A stretch of 64,000 bases of DNA from Diphasiastrum complanatum (Eukaryota > Streptophyta > Lycopodiopsida > Lycopodiales > Lycopodiaceae), in the NCBI GenBank assembly GCA_029204225.1, contig CM055109.1:41584544-41648543 (forward strand), given 5' to 3'. The notes beneath the pieces were generated by a model. It was given only the letters and a program-made list of their open reading frames with translations, did not search any database and had not been told where the DNA came from. Of the stretch, positions 46,893 to 53,907 are shown in pieces. A program made the position numbers and the translations under genes. The first letter of the stretch is position 1. Each line of letters opens with the position of its first letter.

Positions 46893-47669
46893 TGCGCGAG
46901 AACTTTATGCAACTGCCTTATTTTCCCAGAGAGCCAGTCTGATAATTGGTCAGTTTCCAGTGGTCCTTTCTAATTTTGTGATGAGCACAAGTCTAAGGCA
47001 GGAATAGATCCAAGACTCATAGACTTTTTATCACTCACCGACGCTCACATATTTGATAATATGAGCTGAGCCAGTTTTTAGGAGGCTCGTGGACCATTTA
47101 TATTGAAAAATCTTACTATTATCTTATTCTTTTCTGGGTCTTGTGAAGTCTGGTATGGAGAACCATGGATGTTAGTGTGCAGATTTTCTTTTTGTTTCAT
47201 ATTATCCATTATACTTGAAAGTCTTACCAGCACGATGTTGACATTGATTAGTTTGTCTGCAGTTGTAGGTATCTATTTTGCAGAGAGATTAAATGTTTTG
47301 CTGGCCAGAAGCTGGAATCGTTTTGCTCGTCATCCCTACTTTGACCAGTCAGGAGTATTCCTTTCGACAGTGTGGTCAGGTCCTTTATTACTGATATCTA
47401 TTGTAATACTGGTAAGTTTTTGGAATGTCATATCTACTTTTGTGGGTTGAAAGGGGAAGGATGTATATTTTCACACACCCAATCTTGAGCCTTTCATAGT
47501 TTATGAGAATCATCTTTGAATTTTCTGCTTTGCTATTTGAGCTTGGACATTGCATTATCATGCCTTGCAGGTAAACAGTCTCAGCTTACTGGCAAATCAT
47601 CTCATTAAGTGGCAAAAAGCAGAACCTGATTATTTTGCTCGTGTGGCTCATATTGAGAAGTCTAATTAA
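34728..47669 (+). CDS. TMEM18: TMEM18 family protein (four exons, 170 residues)
   Basis: CDS join of 34728-34886, 46713-46818, 47263-47411 and 47571-47669. All introns are GT-AG and the phases agree (0, 1, 0). The product is a small multi-pass membrane protein; animal TMEM18 is known at the nuclear envelope. Diagnostic motifs are VDWTEPWLLAL (50-60), GIYFAERLN (91-99) and [19 protein letters not shown] (113-131). Membrane segments are near 57-72, 80-102 and 119-150. Residues 1-45 form an acidic, helical lead as in plant homologues. The length is slightly above that of human TMEM18. The C-terminus lacks the strongly basic tail of the animal protein. The start at 34728 is the first ATG giving the conserved frame. 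Intron 1 spans 11.8 kb and is packed with retroelements. Confidence 0.9.
34887..35551 (+). other. Intron 1 proximal part, unoccupied
   Basis: Intron sequence between exon 1 and the left target duplication of element H (GCTTG, 35547-35551). No feature seen. Confidence 0.6.
35552..36054 (-). mobile_element. Element H 3' LTR
   Basis: 503 bp. The extra 37 bp relative to its partner comes from a tandem copy of AAAATACCCTACCAATGAAC and its neighbours at about 35700-35785. On the minus strand it starts AGTTACAAAC and ends ATCATAACT. Confidence 0.9.
36131..38209 (-). pseudogene. Element H pol: RT, RNase H, integrase, chromodomain-like end
   Basis: Frames at 38209-37865, 37884-37507, 37556-36645 and 36766-36131 follow each other with shifts. 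RT shows [13 protein letters not shown] and [12 protein letters not shown]. RNase H shows [16 protein letters not shown] and [14 protein letters not shown]. Integrase shows the zinc finger ([15 protein letters not shown]), [26 protein letters not shown] and [11 protein letters not shown]. Then, after STGVSP, the integrase C-terminus is missing. The frame passes straight to a chromodomain-like [20 protein letters not shown] and EEATWEP. This identifies a chromovirus. Confidence 0.9.
38160..40181 (-). CDS. Element H gag, protease and RT start (673-residue frame)
   Basis: The longest frame of element H. Residues about 100-260 are capsid ([25 protein letters not shown]). The zinc knuckle [14 protein letters not shown] lies near 335. 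The protease active site [14 protein letters not shown] is near 397. The start of RT follows with [20 protein letters not shown]. The frame is lost at the [15 protein letters not shown] position, where a shift moves the remainder into the next frame. The intact first half makes this a fairly recent loss. It is transcribed, if at all, against TMEM18. Confidence 0.9.
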   Translation of the reverse strand: MTMDTSPTSSEPRIPSSTYLDEVRHEFRDHLREAMSDVCTDLRQELRETFTALSAQIATLSLQSSVSPLSPHVPPHRTFPPPETPSSSGPLPRDFKVKVQLIVYSRSSDGNELKNWYSKLETYFLMFPKTDIQRIQLAALHLEGRVATWWHMFRQMASHPGLASWTEFMTALRLAMIDPQWLIRQRNIFRSLSHTGDLAAYTTRFTKLSYLFPDISTLELISRYVAGLRGALRYDVSSFFPLTLSHAISLATALQHKYSPISSSVSRPSHPFTRTIFSSPSSAIPTSVSSPSSTLPSAPRPPFSPHPVFVRRYSQPEMSEICEKRLCFNCKSPDHISRDCRQPAIATAVYFHDANTPDDSPDFAICLHILDATWAGKPGPRHIRLRVRITGREFIALVDTGSTHSFLSSHITTRIRAMPVTTPHLLHVEVASAHSFPSTQMYQQLSYRIGDFLGQADFHIIPLTRYDLILGADWFASLGAVTIDLQQQTLTFSHDGTQHIFSGIDSRQDYQLISGKQFIRSLPKAHCAAILSVQPVQPIADEPPLPQVFSELLREFEHVFRELTQLPPLRDVNHHIDLVSSASPPSRPPFRMSIVEREKVQRQVSDLLRQGLIVPSHSPFDAPVLLVDKKDGTKRLCIDYRALNKLTIRNQYPIPHMDDLSPFRLSPDSYASS
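40864..40876 (-). promoter_or_regulatory. Element H primer binding site
   Basis: TGGTATCAGAGCA on the minus strand directly follows the LTR end; it is complementary to the initiator tRNA-Met 3' end. Confidence 0.93.
40877..41342 (-). mobile_element. Element H 5' LTR
   Basis: 466 bp. On the minus strand it starts ACTTACGGAC and ends ATCATAACT, followed immediately by the primer site. Confidence 0.9.
41560..41760 (+). pseudogene. Gypsy RNase H fragment (+)
   Basis: Plus-strand remnant with [19 protein letters not shown] and VADAL, the usual end of gypsy RNase H. Frames are broken. No other domain lies beside it. Confidence 0.6.
41761..43950. other. Intron 1 stretch without a recognisable gene
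   Basis: Probably old retroelement leader or LTR debris. A phrase of the type ATGTGCCTCATTG/ATGTGTCTCATGTG recurs at 42860-43030. Nothing specific can be supported. Confidence 0.45.
43955..44290 (-). pseudogene. Gypsy integrase fragment
   Basis: Minus-strand remnant joining [19 protein letters not shown] (second core Asp block, with Asp replaced by Asn) to [11 protein letters not shown]. It then continues to a GQT-like Glu block, a STCV/QWEKKY-like stretch and NHKHSI. Many stops. It is fused at its upstream end to copia RT sequence. Confidence 0.65.
44300..44906 (-). pseudogene. Copia reverse transcriptase core with duplicated YVDD block
   Basis: Frame with [57 protein letters not shown] and the catalytic ALYVDD. 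A perfect 42-bp tandem duplication repeats [14 protein letters not shown] in frame, giving two catalytic blocks. Beyond [11 protein letters not shown] the frame runs into gypsy integrase sequence, so the RT end and RNase H are lost. Confidence 0.87.
44992..45189 (-). pseudogene. Copia RT N-terminal block
   Basis: [20 protein letters not shown] and KPIGCKWVY are the first conserved blocks of copia RT. A stop separates them from the RT core at 44906. Confidence 0.8.
45277..45578. repeat. Direct tandem duplication, 151-bp unit
   Basis: The block from CCATCAATCTCTCAAACCAT at 45277 repeats at 45428. It lies in the integrase-RT linker of the copia remnant and encodes [11 protein letters not shown]-like sequence twice. 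Confidence 0.9.
45766..46185 (-). pseudogene. Copia integrase core fragment
   Basis: The frame reads [20 protein letters not shown] (second core position, with Asp replaced by Asn), then [20 protein letters not shown] with the catalytic Glu. The tail includes [12 protein letters not shown]. The first Asp block is missing. The zinc finger is not seen upstream. Confidence 0.83.
46191..46712 (+). other. Intron 1 distal part with splice acceptor
   Basis: No domain found. It ends with a pyrimidine-rich CTTTCTATGTTTCTGCTTGCAG that matches the exon 2 acceptor. Confidence 0.6.
46713..46818 (+). CDS. TMEM18: TMEM18 exon 2
   Basis: 106 nt between acceptor TTCTGCTTGCAG and donor GTGAGTAA. It encodes [10 protein letters not shown] through QMGIFFFG, the first membrane segment and the start of the second. 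It ends in phase 1. Confidence 0.9.
46861..46890. repeat. (AG)15 microsatellite in TMEM18 intron 2
   Basis: Uninterrupted AG repeat 43 bp after exon 2. Confidence 0.95.
47263..47411 (+). CDS. TMEM18: TMEM18 exon 3
   Basis: 149 nt between acceptor TTTGTCTGCAG and donor GTAAGT. It encodes [10 protein letters not shown] through LLLISIVIL, the most conserved part of the family. Confidence 0.92.
47571..47669 (+). CDS. TMEM18: TMEM18 exon 4 and stop
   Basis: Acceptor TGCCTTGCAG at 47570. It encodes [20 protein letters not shown] to IEKSN and TAA. The LIKWQKAE phrase resembles the C-terminal end of plant homologues. Confidence 0.87.
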   Translation, partial: VNSLSLLANHLIKWQKAEPDYFARVAHIEKSN

Positions 47670-48267
47670 ATGCTTATTAAAGAGTCTTGTGCCTTTGCTG
47701 TGAAGTATAAAGGGATCCAACTTGAATCCTTTTGTTTCTTGTGTTCCATATGTTCTTTATTGTGTTGGTTGAAAGCAAGAAAGAGCAAGAGAGGAGCTTA
47801 GAAGCATGTGCTCTATACATTCAAACATGCTGCAGTTCTGCAATTTTGTTATTTCAGCGGCAGATCGAGTTTTTGATGAAACAAAAGCTTCATTTCAAGA
47901 TTTTCCCTCAAGACTAAGTGTGAGAGATTGTTAAATGGGTGAAATATTCCATGTTCGTATTCCATGTTATCATTTGACCATCTTCTGTACGGGTTCAAAT
48001 ATGTGCGGTAGTTTGTAACCACAGCAATATTAGAATCTTAGATGCTTGTTTTGTAAGTTCCAAACCCTATCTATTTGTGTACATTAATTATGCATACCCT
48101 TTTGTACATATAGCCATATGTCTATTCTGTCAATAATCTTAAAAAAATTATAACCTAATTTTAATAACCCATATAGTTATAAGATATTTACAACCATATG
48201 ATAAACTATTTATTTCACATTATAAAATAGGGTAGTACACAAAAACATAATATCAAATGTGTACACA
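47670..48267 (+). other. 3' flank and likely 3' UTR of TMEM18
   Basis: No gene. AT-rich with TGTA-rich stretches near 48050-48120 that could serve as polyadenylation elements. The cleavage site cannot be fixed. Confidence 0.5.
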
Positions 48268-48436
48268 TAGAACCCATGGTTCCCAGAACCATGGGTCCTG
48301 GGAACCATGGAAGGAACCGTACCACGGTGTTCATTGAACCGAGGTACGGTTCCTACGGTTCACCACGGTTCCCCCTTAAATTTTCTGAGAACCGTACGGC
48401 TCTCAGAACCGTGGTGAACCGTACACGGTTCATTAA
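48268..48436. repeat. Palindromic cluster of GAACCGT/ACGGTTC and CCATGG motifs
   Basis: Within about 170 bp, GAACCGT-type and ACGGTTC-type heptamers occur about eight times in both orientations. GGTTCCCAGAACC and CCATGGTTCC/GGAACCATGG palindromes precede them. The whole block can fold back on itself extensively. Imperfect TGTGTACACATA/TGTGTGCACATA flanks might be a target duplication. Confidence 0.75.
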
Positions 48437-49224
48437 TTCTGTGTGTGCACATAAGAAGAAAAAAATTATTTTTCAGATGAAATGTAGGATTTCTTGCATG
48501 CTCCATAACAAAATGATGTTTTGACCAGCGTTTTGAATGAGCTCATTCTGAAAGCTAGGGAACTACGTTTAGAATGTTGTCTAACAGGAGCTGAATGTTT
48601 TCTCTTTTAATCCACCCATTGTTAGCAATAATAGCTTATCAGATTGGAACTTGTTAGCTTTTTTGGGGCTGGAGATTCAAATTGATTATTATTTAGAATA
48701 AATTGTACAAAAAAGGACAAAACAAGGAACCATTGATATTTTAGATTGTGAAAAGATGGTAAACTATCCACAATAGAAACAATATCATTGCAAGATCTAC
48801 ACTATCAATGTAAGTCTAGGATACTATTAAAACATAGCATAACAGATTTTAATCTTCAACTCCATGTTGTCCAACCATAAAGTATCAACATGTTGTCCAA
48901 CCATAAAGTATCAAACCCTCAACCCAAATTATGCATAGCATGAACCATATGCCAGAACATCCCCACTTATATCACCAATACCCCCAAGAGAATATGCATG
49001 TCAATATGATCACATTAATGTTCGTACACATGTATCAACACCAACAATTAGATGACTTCTGTGAAGGTGAAGGCCATGCTCTGCCATTATGCAAGCTAGC
49101 ATAAGGAGCAAAGCCAAGCAAATGAAACCTTTGCTTTCCCATAGGGCATCATATATACTCAAGTCATATTTGAAGTCACTCAAACAAACTAAATGTAAAG
49201 AAAAGTGAAGATCGCCAAACAACA
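48437..49224. other. Intergenic stretch with a small tandem duplication
   Basis: No gene supported. Near 48862-48913 the phrase CATGTTGTCCAACCATAAAG is tandemly repeated. Confidence 0.55.
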
Positions 49225-50570
49225 CGAAGAGAAGTCAAAATCGGAGTTAAAGAAGGCCAAGCAAGTTGAATCCCTCGAAGGCTATGTGGTTACACTCCGA
49301 AATCTTATGACCACTACACAAGATCAAGTGGACAAAGCTGTTCAAGATGCAAAATAACAAGTATTGCTACTTCAAAGGCAACTGGATATGGCTAGCCTTG
49401 ATCGAGAGCGACTTCAAGGTGAATTGGACACGACCACCCTTGAGCAAGACACGTATCTATAGACGCAAGTTCCGGATCGTCTTGTATCAGTTACTTGTTT
49501 AAGAAATTGGAGAATTATCGCACTTCATTGGTAGAGTTTCAAAGCCGATTCGATAAGTTCAAACGAACATCATTGACTGAGTTGGTCAAGGCCAAGGCAA
49601 TAATCAAAGATTGTGAGAAGGCAGCCACTCAGGTCCTAGAATCGAATCCCCAGTTTCTAGTCCCAGTTTTCACCTCAGCACCAAGATTAGAGAGACTTTG
49701 ATACCAGATTGGATCACGGGAGAGATGATGAAGAAGTTACCAAGCCTCAGGCCAGGGACGCAGGTCCATCTACTTCAAAGGCAAGGCCCTTGTTTTAAAA
49801 ACCTGTCACCATTGATGAGTAAATTCAGAATTTCTTACAACAACATCCACATGACTCCTCGAGGGGTGGATGGGTCATAGAGTTTCGAACTTCATAGATT
49901 GAAGCCGGGAAAGAGTTGGATAAGCTACTTGCATTGGATGAGAAATTGCATTGGCAAAAAACAGTCTTTGAGAAAGCTCCAGATTCCATCAGAAGCTATG
50001 TTGCAAGTCCTCGCAAATTGCGAGTAGATCTGTACTACTGCCAATGCCGCAATGCAATAGATGGAAAGATTTAGGTATTCCAATGAATCAAATTAGTATC
50101 CATACCCAAAATGGCCCATAATCTACCAAAAATATAGCTAGTCCATTGCCATTGGTTTCAACATAGCCCTTCAAGCATATGCATACGAGTATACATATTC
50201 GCCATATCCAATGGTTAGACAATCGGCGTTCTTTGCAAATGACTTGTCCAAGTTGACGTCTGTTTCAAATAAATGGGATAACTGCCTACCTCAATTGGCT
50301 TTCGATCCAAATGCTCCGATGACGTCCGACAAGGTACAAGATTAGTTGTTGATAGCTTGTTTGTACTATCGTGTTGTGATGCTAGGAGCGTTGGAGTCCA
50401 AATTCACAGCATGGACGACCTCAAAATGGATTGTAGACGCGAATAAGTGTTTTTTGCCGCACAAGTTCGATTTCAATATGGATCATCTGGAATTCATGAA
50501 GAAAGTGCAGTACCATCTCATCAAGGTACGAAGAGAGGCCAACCAGAGCTCCAAGTGAATAATCTTGCGC
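49225..50570 (+). pseudogene. aORF coiled coil and C-terminal domain of U2
   Basis: The plus-strand coiled coil comes first: SELKKAKQVESLEGYVVTLR, QVLLLQRQLDMASLDRERLQ and, from 49495, KKLENYRTSLVEFQSRFDKF with KAKAIIKDCEKAATQVLE. The C-terminal domain follows: FRISYNNIHMTPRGVDG, WPIIYQKYS, IALQAYAYEYTYSPYP, KWDNCLPQLAFDPNAPMTSD, LLIACLYYRVV and FNMDHLEFMKKVQYHLIKVR. Stops break it. It aligns with the element C aORF over the coiled coil (QAEFNKYRTSATQELAQAKQ-like) and the C-terminal domain. Confidence 0.8.
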
Positions 50571-50590
50571 GGTGTCATGGGACCGCCACT

Positions 50591-50608
50591 AGTTTTGGTG
50601 GGGGATAC
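50591..50608 (+). promoter_or_regulatory. U2 polypurine tract
   Basis: AGTTTTGGTGGGGGATAC immediately before TGTTGGAAG. Confidence 0.8.
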
Positions 50609-52060
50609 TGTTGGAAGATTTGCCGATATCGAGAAAACTCTAACCCTAGTTAATAAGTTAGAGGGATTTGGCACCCTGCGTGTGTAAGTCCACCAACCCG
50701 ATAAGAGATCTGATTAATTAGAAACTTAATAGAAGGACTTTAGGTCTTTTTGCGGGACTTTTAATGTCGCAAGGCCCAAAAGTCAAGTTAGTGAATAAAA
50801 TAGGGGTTCCCATCAAAATTCATATTCAAATTGGATTCCTCCAATTAATGAATGGGTTCCCTCCACTTTTTAAATACTTAGGCTAAAATTAGCCAATAGG
50901 AATTGAGGCGCCTAGACCACCTTGAATCCACTATATATAGTGGTTAATTCGAATCATTGTATCTGCTTGCCTTGACATGCTCGCCGAGAAATGCTCTCCA
51001 AAAAATCACGTCTGAGTCTTGCCAATGAGCTCTTGTGGTGGTGGTGAGAACAGATGAGCGGTCAAATCCATGAATTTTCTATTCAAGGAGAGTAATGGGT
51101 AGATAGAAGTGGTCTTGTGGCAAACTTTTGGCGTGTGTTGGATTTGATGGCCCTTTGCAGCTTAGAAATCACAAAGTTGTGCCAGTCATAGGGCACTACT
51201 GTGTTTTCCGAGAACTCTTTATGGGATTCCACAATCATGTGTAGAAGGAGAGAAGGAATGTGATCATTTCGCAAACTTCTAATGGCCAGGAACTTGCTCA
51301 AGAGGTGGGAGGCGGCTTGGATGACAGGGTCAATGATGGCTTCAATCATATACTTGTCATTAGTGTGACTTCAAGGCACTAAGGTGTCCAGAAAAGGGGT
51401 GATGGCAGCAGGGGCTTGGCAGTGCGATGGCTTGGGTCTATCACTAGACACAATGTCGATGGTAGCCAGGGAGGCAGAGTTCACACGCACTCTATGCGTA
51501 CCATGGTAGTGGATGTAAAATCTAGATTGATCTCCATCCCAAGTCCCGAAATCCTCAACAACGAAGTCTAGACATAAGGCACAGGTGAAAAGCTGGGGAT
51601 AAATCTCCATTGCTTTCAAAAGGGGACTAGGAGGCTTGGTTCCAAGGGGACGATGTGGGAGTTTTTTTGCAGATCATGGATTTGGGTCGCGGAAGAAACG
51701 TTGCGATGGGAGTTCTTGGAGGTATCGGTCTTGTTAGATGAGGTAGATGATTGGTTATCGAGGTTGGTGGATGATGCTATGATGATGGGGGATGGAAGGT
51801 AAACGGATCGCGTAGGTTCAACTAGTAAGAAGGTTTGGTAGTACAAAGGGAATGCAATGAGAGAAATGAGAGAAAAGGTGGATTTCAAGGTGATCAGAGT
51901 GAAGGGGAGGGTTGTGGAGCTTGAGGTGGAGTTTCCAAGGGCTGAGGATAATATGTGCAAGTTTTGAGAGTTTTTGGATGCAGTTGGCTTTTGAGAGTAA
52001 AATTGGCAAGAGCTCCGCTATTCAAAGTTTATATTTACACTTAATCTGCATTTTCCAACG
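50609..52060 (+). mobile_element. U2 LTR-like block with antisense aORF N-terminus
   Basis: Begins TGTTGGAAGATTTGCC after the polypurine tract and ends CATTTTCCAACG at 52060, so the ends are inverted repeats apart from the last base. The phrase GGCACCCTGCGTGTGTAAG also occurs, diverged, in the element C LTR. CCAAT (AGCCAATAGG) and CCACTATATATAGTGG at 50929-50944 form the promoter. Downstream of this, 51083-52050 is the reverse complement of an aORF N-terminal region. No primer site follows the end. Confidence 0.72.
51083..51960 (-). pseudogene. aORF N-terminal domain inside the U2 LTR-like block
   Basis: Minus-strand frames at 51960-51616, 51619-51371 and 51349-51083. Ser/Thr-rich lead, KAMEIYPQLFTCALCLDFVV, then DGDQSRFYIHYHGTHRVRVN, CQAPAAITPFLD and VVPYDWHNFVISKLQRAIKS. 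It corresponds to residues about 20-240 of the element C aORF. One frameshift lies near 51617 and one stop near 51368. Confidence 0.78.
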
Positions 52061-52067
52061 TTCTATT

Positions 52068-52832
52068 TGTCAGAAATGGTGAACTCCTGCAACTTTGTCA
52101 CAACACGAACAAGATACGAAAGTCGAACGAGAATAATTCGCGACAGTCAACATCCCTTGACTCGAAGCATGAACGATTCGCGAATTATTCGTAGATCGTA
52201 AACACACCTGCAGGACCGCAAATCGCAAAGGGACGCAAAACGAAAAACTACGAAACAAATGAAGAAGAATCTTTCGCGCTGCCAGCTGGCAGCTCAACGG
52301 GCTTTACACCCAGCTGAAACGAATAGCAACGACGAAGCCTAACTAACTAGTTGATTAGCGTTAACTAGTTTTGTGATTCTACATCTAGCTATCCTGTAAG
52401 ACTCCACATAGTGGAGGTATAAACAATCCTCTTTGGATCACAAAAATTATCTAAGTACAGAGATCTGTAAGTGACAAAGAGAGAGAGTAGCGAGTAGAGC
52501 AGAAAAATACTAGAAACTATAGCTGTGCATGAAGATCTGCCAACGAGCAGAACACAGTGAAAAAGTTGAGTGTTATTCCGCCAACAAGCAAGACACTGAC
52601 GATCTCGCTCTAAAAACTAAACTGATAATACAATGGCTCTATTTTCGTTCATCTCTCTATCTTGTGCTATCATTTGTCTTGATTGCTAGAATAGAATGTG
52701 TTCTGTGATGTGTAGTCGCGTGTCTCGGATCCTGTAAACCACTTTCGTGCAAAGGAAAATTGAAAGACACAAAATGGTTCGCGAATAAGAAAAGAGATAA
52801 GAAGAAAACAAAACACTCTCGCTTCCTCGACA
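52068..52832 (+). mobile_element. Copia F 5' LTR
   Basis: 765 bp from TGTCAGAAATGG to CTTCCTCGACA, directly followed by the primer site. It shares CGAACGATTCGYGAA-type phrases with the copia E LTR at 63.1-64.0 kb, so the two belong to related families. Confidence 0.85.
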
Positions 52833-52844
52833 TGGTATCAGAGC
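52833..52844 (+). promoter_or_regulatory. Copia F primer binding site
   Basis: TGGTATCAGAGC directly after the LTR, complementary to initiator tRNA-Met. Confidence 0.92.
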
Positions 52845-52897
52845 AGACAAGTTATCACTACTGATATCCCAGCAGTGATTCTTCCAGACAACACAAT

Positions 52898-53345
52898 ATG
52901 GCTACAACAATCCAGACCAGAGTAGCAATCAGTCTCGATGGCGCAAATTCCAGAATCTGGAAATTCAAAATTAAAACGCTTCTGAAGGACGAAGGGATCT
53001 GGTCGGTGACCGAGCTCTCAGAGGCGTAGCCTCCAGAGGGAGACCCGAGGAGAGCTGAATGGATTAGAAAGGATGAGCGCGCAATGGAGATCATCGTTTT
53101 GTCCATAAATAAAGGTCTACTCATGCAGATTGAAGATTGCGAAAGCAACCATGCAGCATGGGAAAGATTAAAGCAGAAGTATGAAGTGAGGACTGTAGCT
53201 TCAGTCATGCACCTTCACAATCAGCTGCAATCCATACCGTGGGATGGCAACTAGTTCGATCAGCACGTTGAGAAGATCAGAACGATCTTCGCTCAACTCG
53301 CTGCATCAGGATAGGAGCACCAAGTCCCAACACCTATCATAACTA
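52898..53345 (+). pseudogene. Copia F gag, N-terminal part
   Basis: Starts MATTIQTRVAISLDGANSRI with the WKFKIKTLLKDEGIW capsid block, a TAG at about 53029, then ERAMEIIVLSINKGLLMQIE and WERLKQKYEV. Further stops follow near 53253 and 53311. The zinc knuckle is absent because sequence from here to the RT end is deleted. Confidence 0.82.
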
Positions 53346-53524
53346 ATACATGACATCAAGCAAGGATCAGTGTCCCAAATCTTTCGAAGAAGTCAAATAG
53401 ATGAAACAATATCCTTATCAGTCTATTATTGGTTCTCTCATATTTGCCATGATATGTACTAGGCCTGCTTATTCAGTTAGTAAACTAAGCCAATACATGT
53501 CGAATCTAGGTTTCGAAAATAAAG
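53346..53524 (+). pseudogene. Copia F reverse transcriptase C-terminal fragment
   Basis: CPKSFEEVK, then YQSIIGSLIFAMICTRPAYS and SKLSQYMSN are the blocks between RT and RNase H in copia. They follow gag directly, so protease, integrase and most of RT were lost. The fragment ends at the truncation point of gypsy D. Confidence 0.82.
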
Positions 53525-53907
53525 CACCGATAGTAGTTGGCGTGGCCAAGGAAGGAGTAAACTTCACGTATCGTATGCGGTTCCGGTAGATTTTGAATGA
53601 TAAGGATCTTTTTAGGATCAGTGGCAATGCCAATTTGTGAGATAATATGTCCTAACACAATACCATGGGTTACCCAGATCTAGCATTTTTTAGGATTAAG
53701 AGAGATACCGAAGTGTTGACATTGGATAAAAAAAATTTCGAGCACAGACAGATGATGTATTTTTTCGAAATGTGCTCCTAAATCGTCCAAGTAAACTTCT
53801 AAGGTATCGCCCATCTACTGAGAAAAGGCCACTTGCATAACACGTTGGAAGGTGCTAGGAGCATTGCAGAGCCCAATAGGCATGACTTTCCAACAGAAGG
53901 TTCTCCA
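53525..53907 (-). pseudogene. Element D RT C-terminal portion, out of frame
   Basis: Continues RT after a stop at 53908: VMPIGLCNAPSTFQRVMQVA, EVYLDDLGAH (catalytic Asp pair) and TIREVYSFLGHANYYRCF. One or two stops. It is truncated by copia F sequence. Confidence 0.85.

Noticed and set aside
47732-47917. 61-codon ORF downstream of TMEM18
   Set aside because: It lies in the probable 3' UTR and has no recognisable motif.
12425-52060. One large inverted segmental duplication around TMEM18
   Set aside because: Only the 2.45-kb element ends match. Sequences beyond them on both sides are unrelated.
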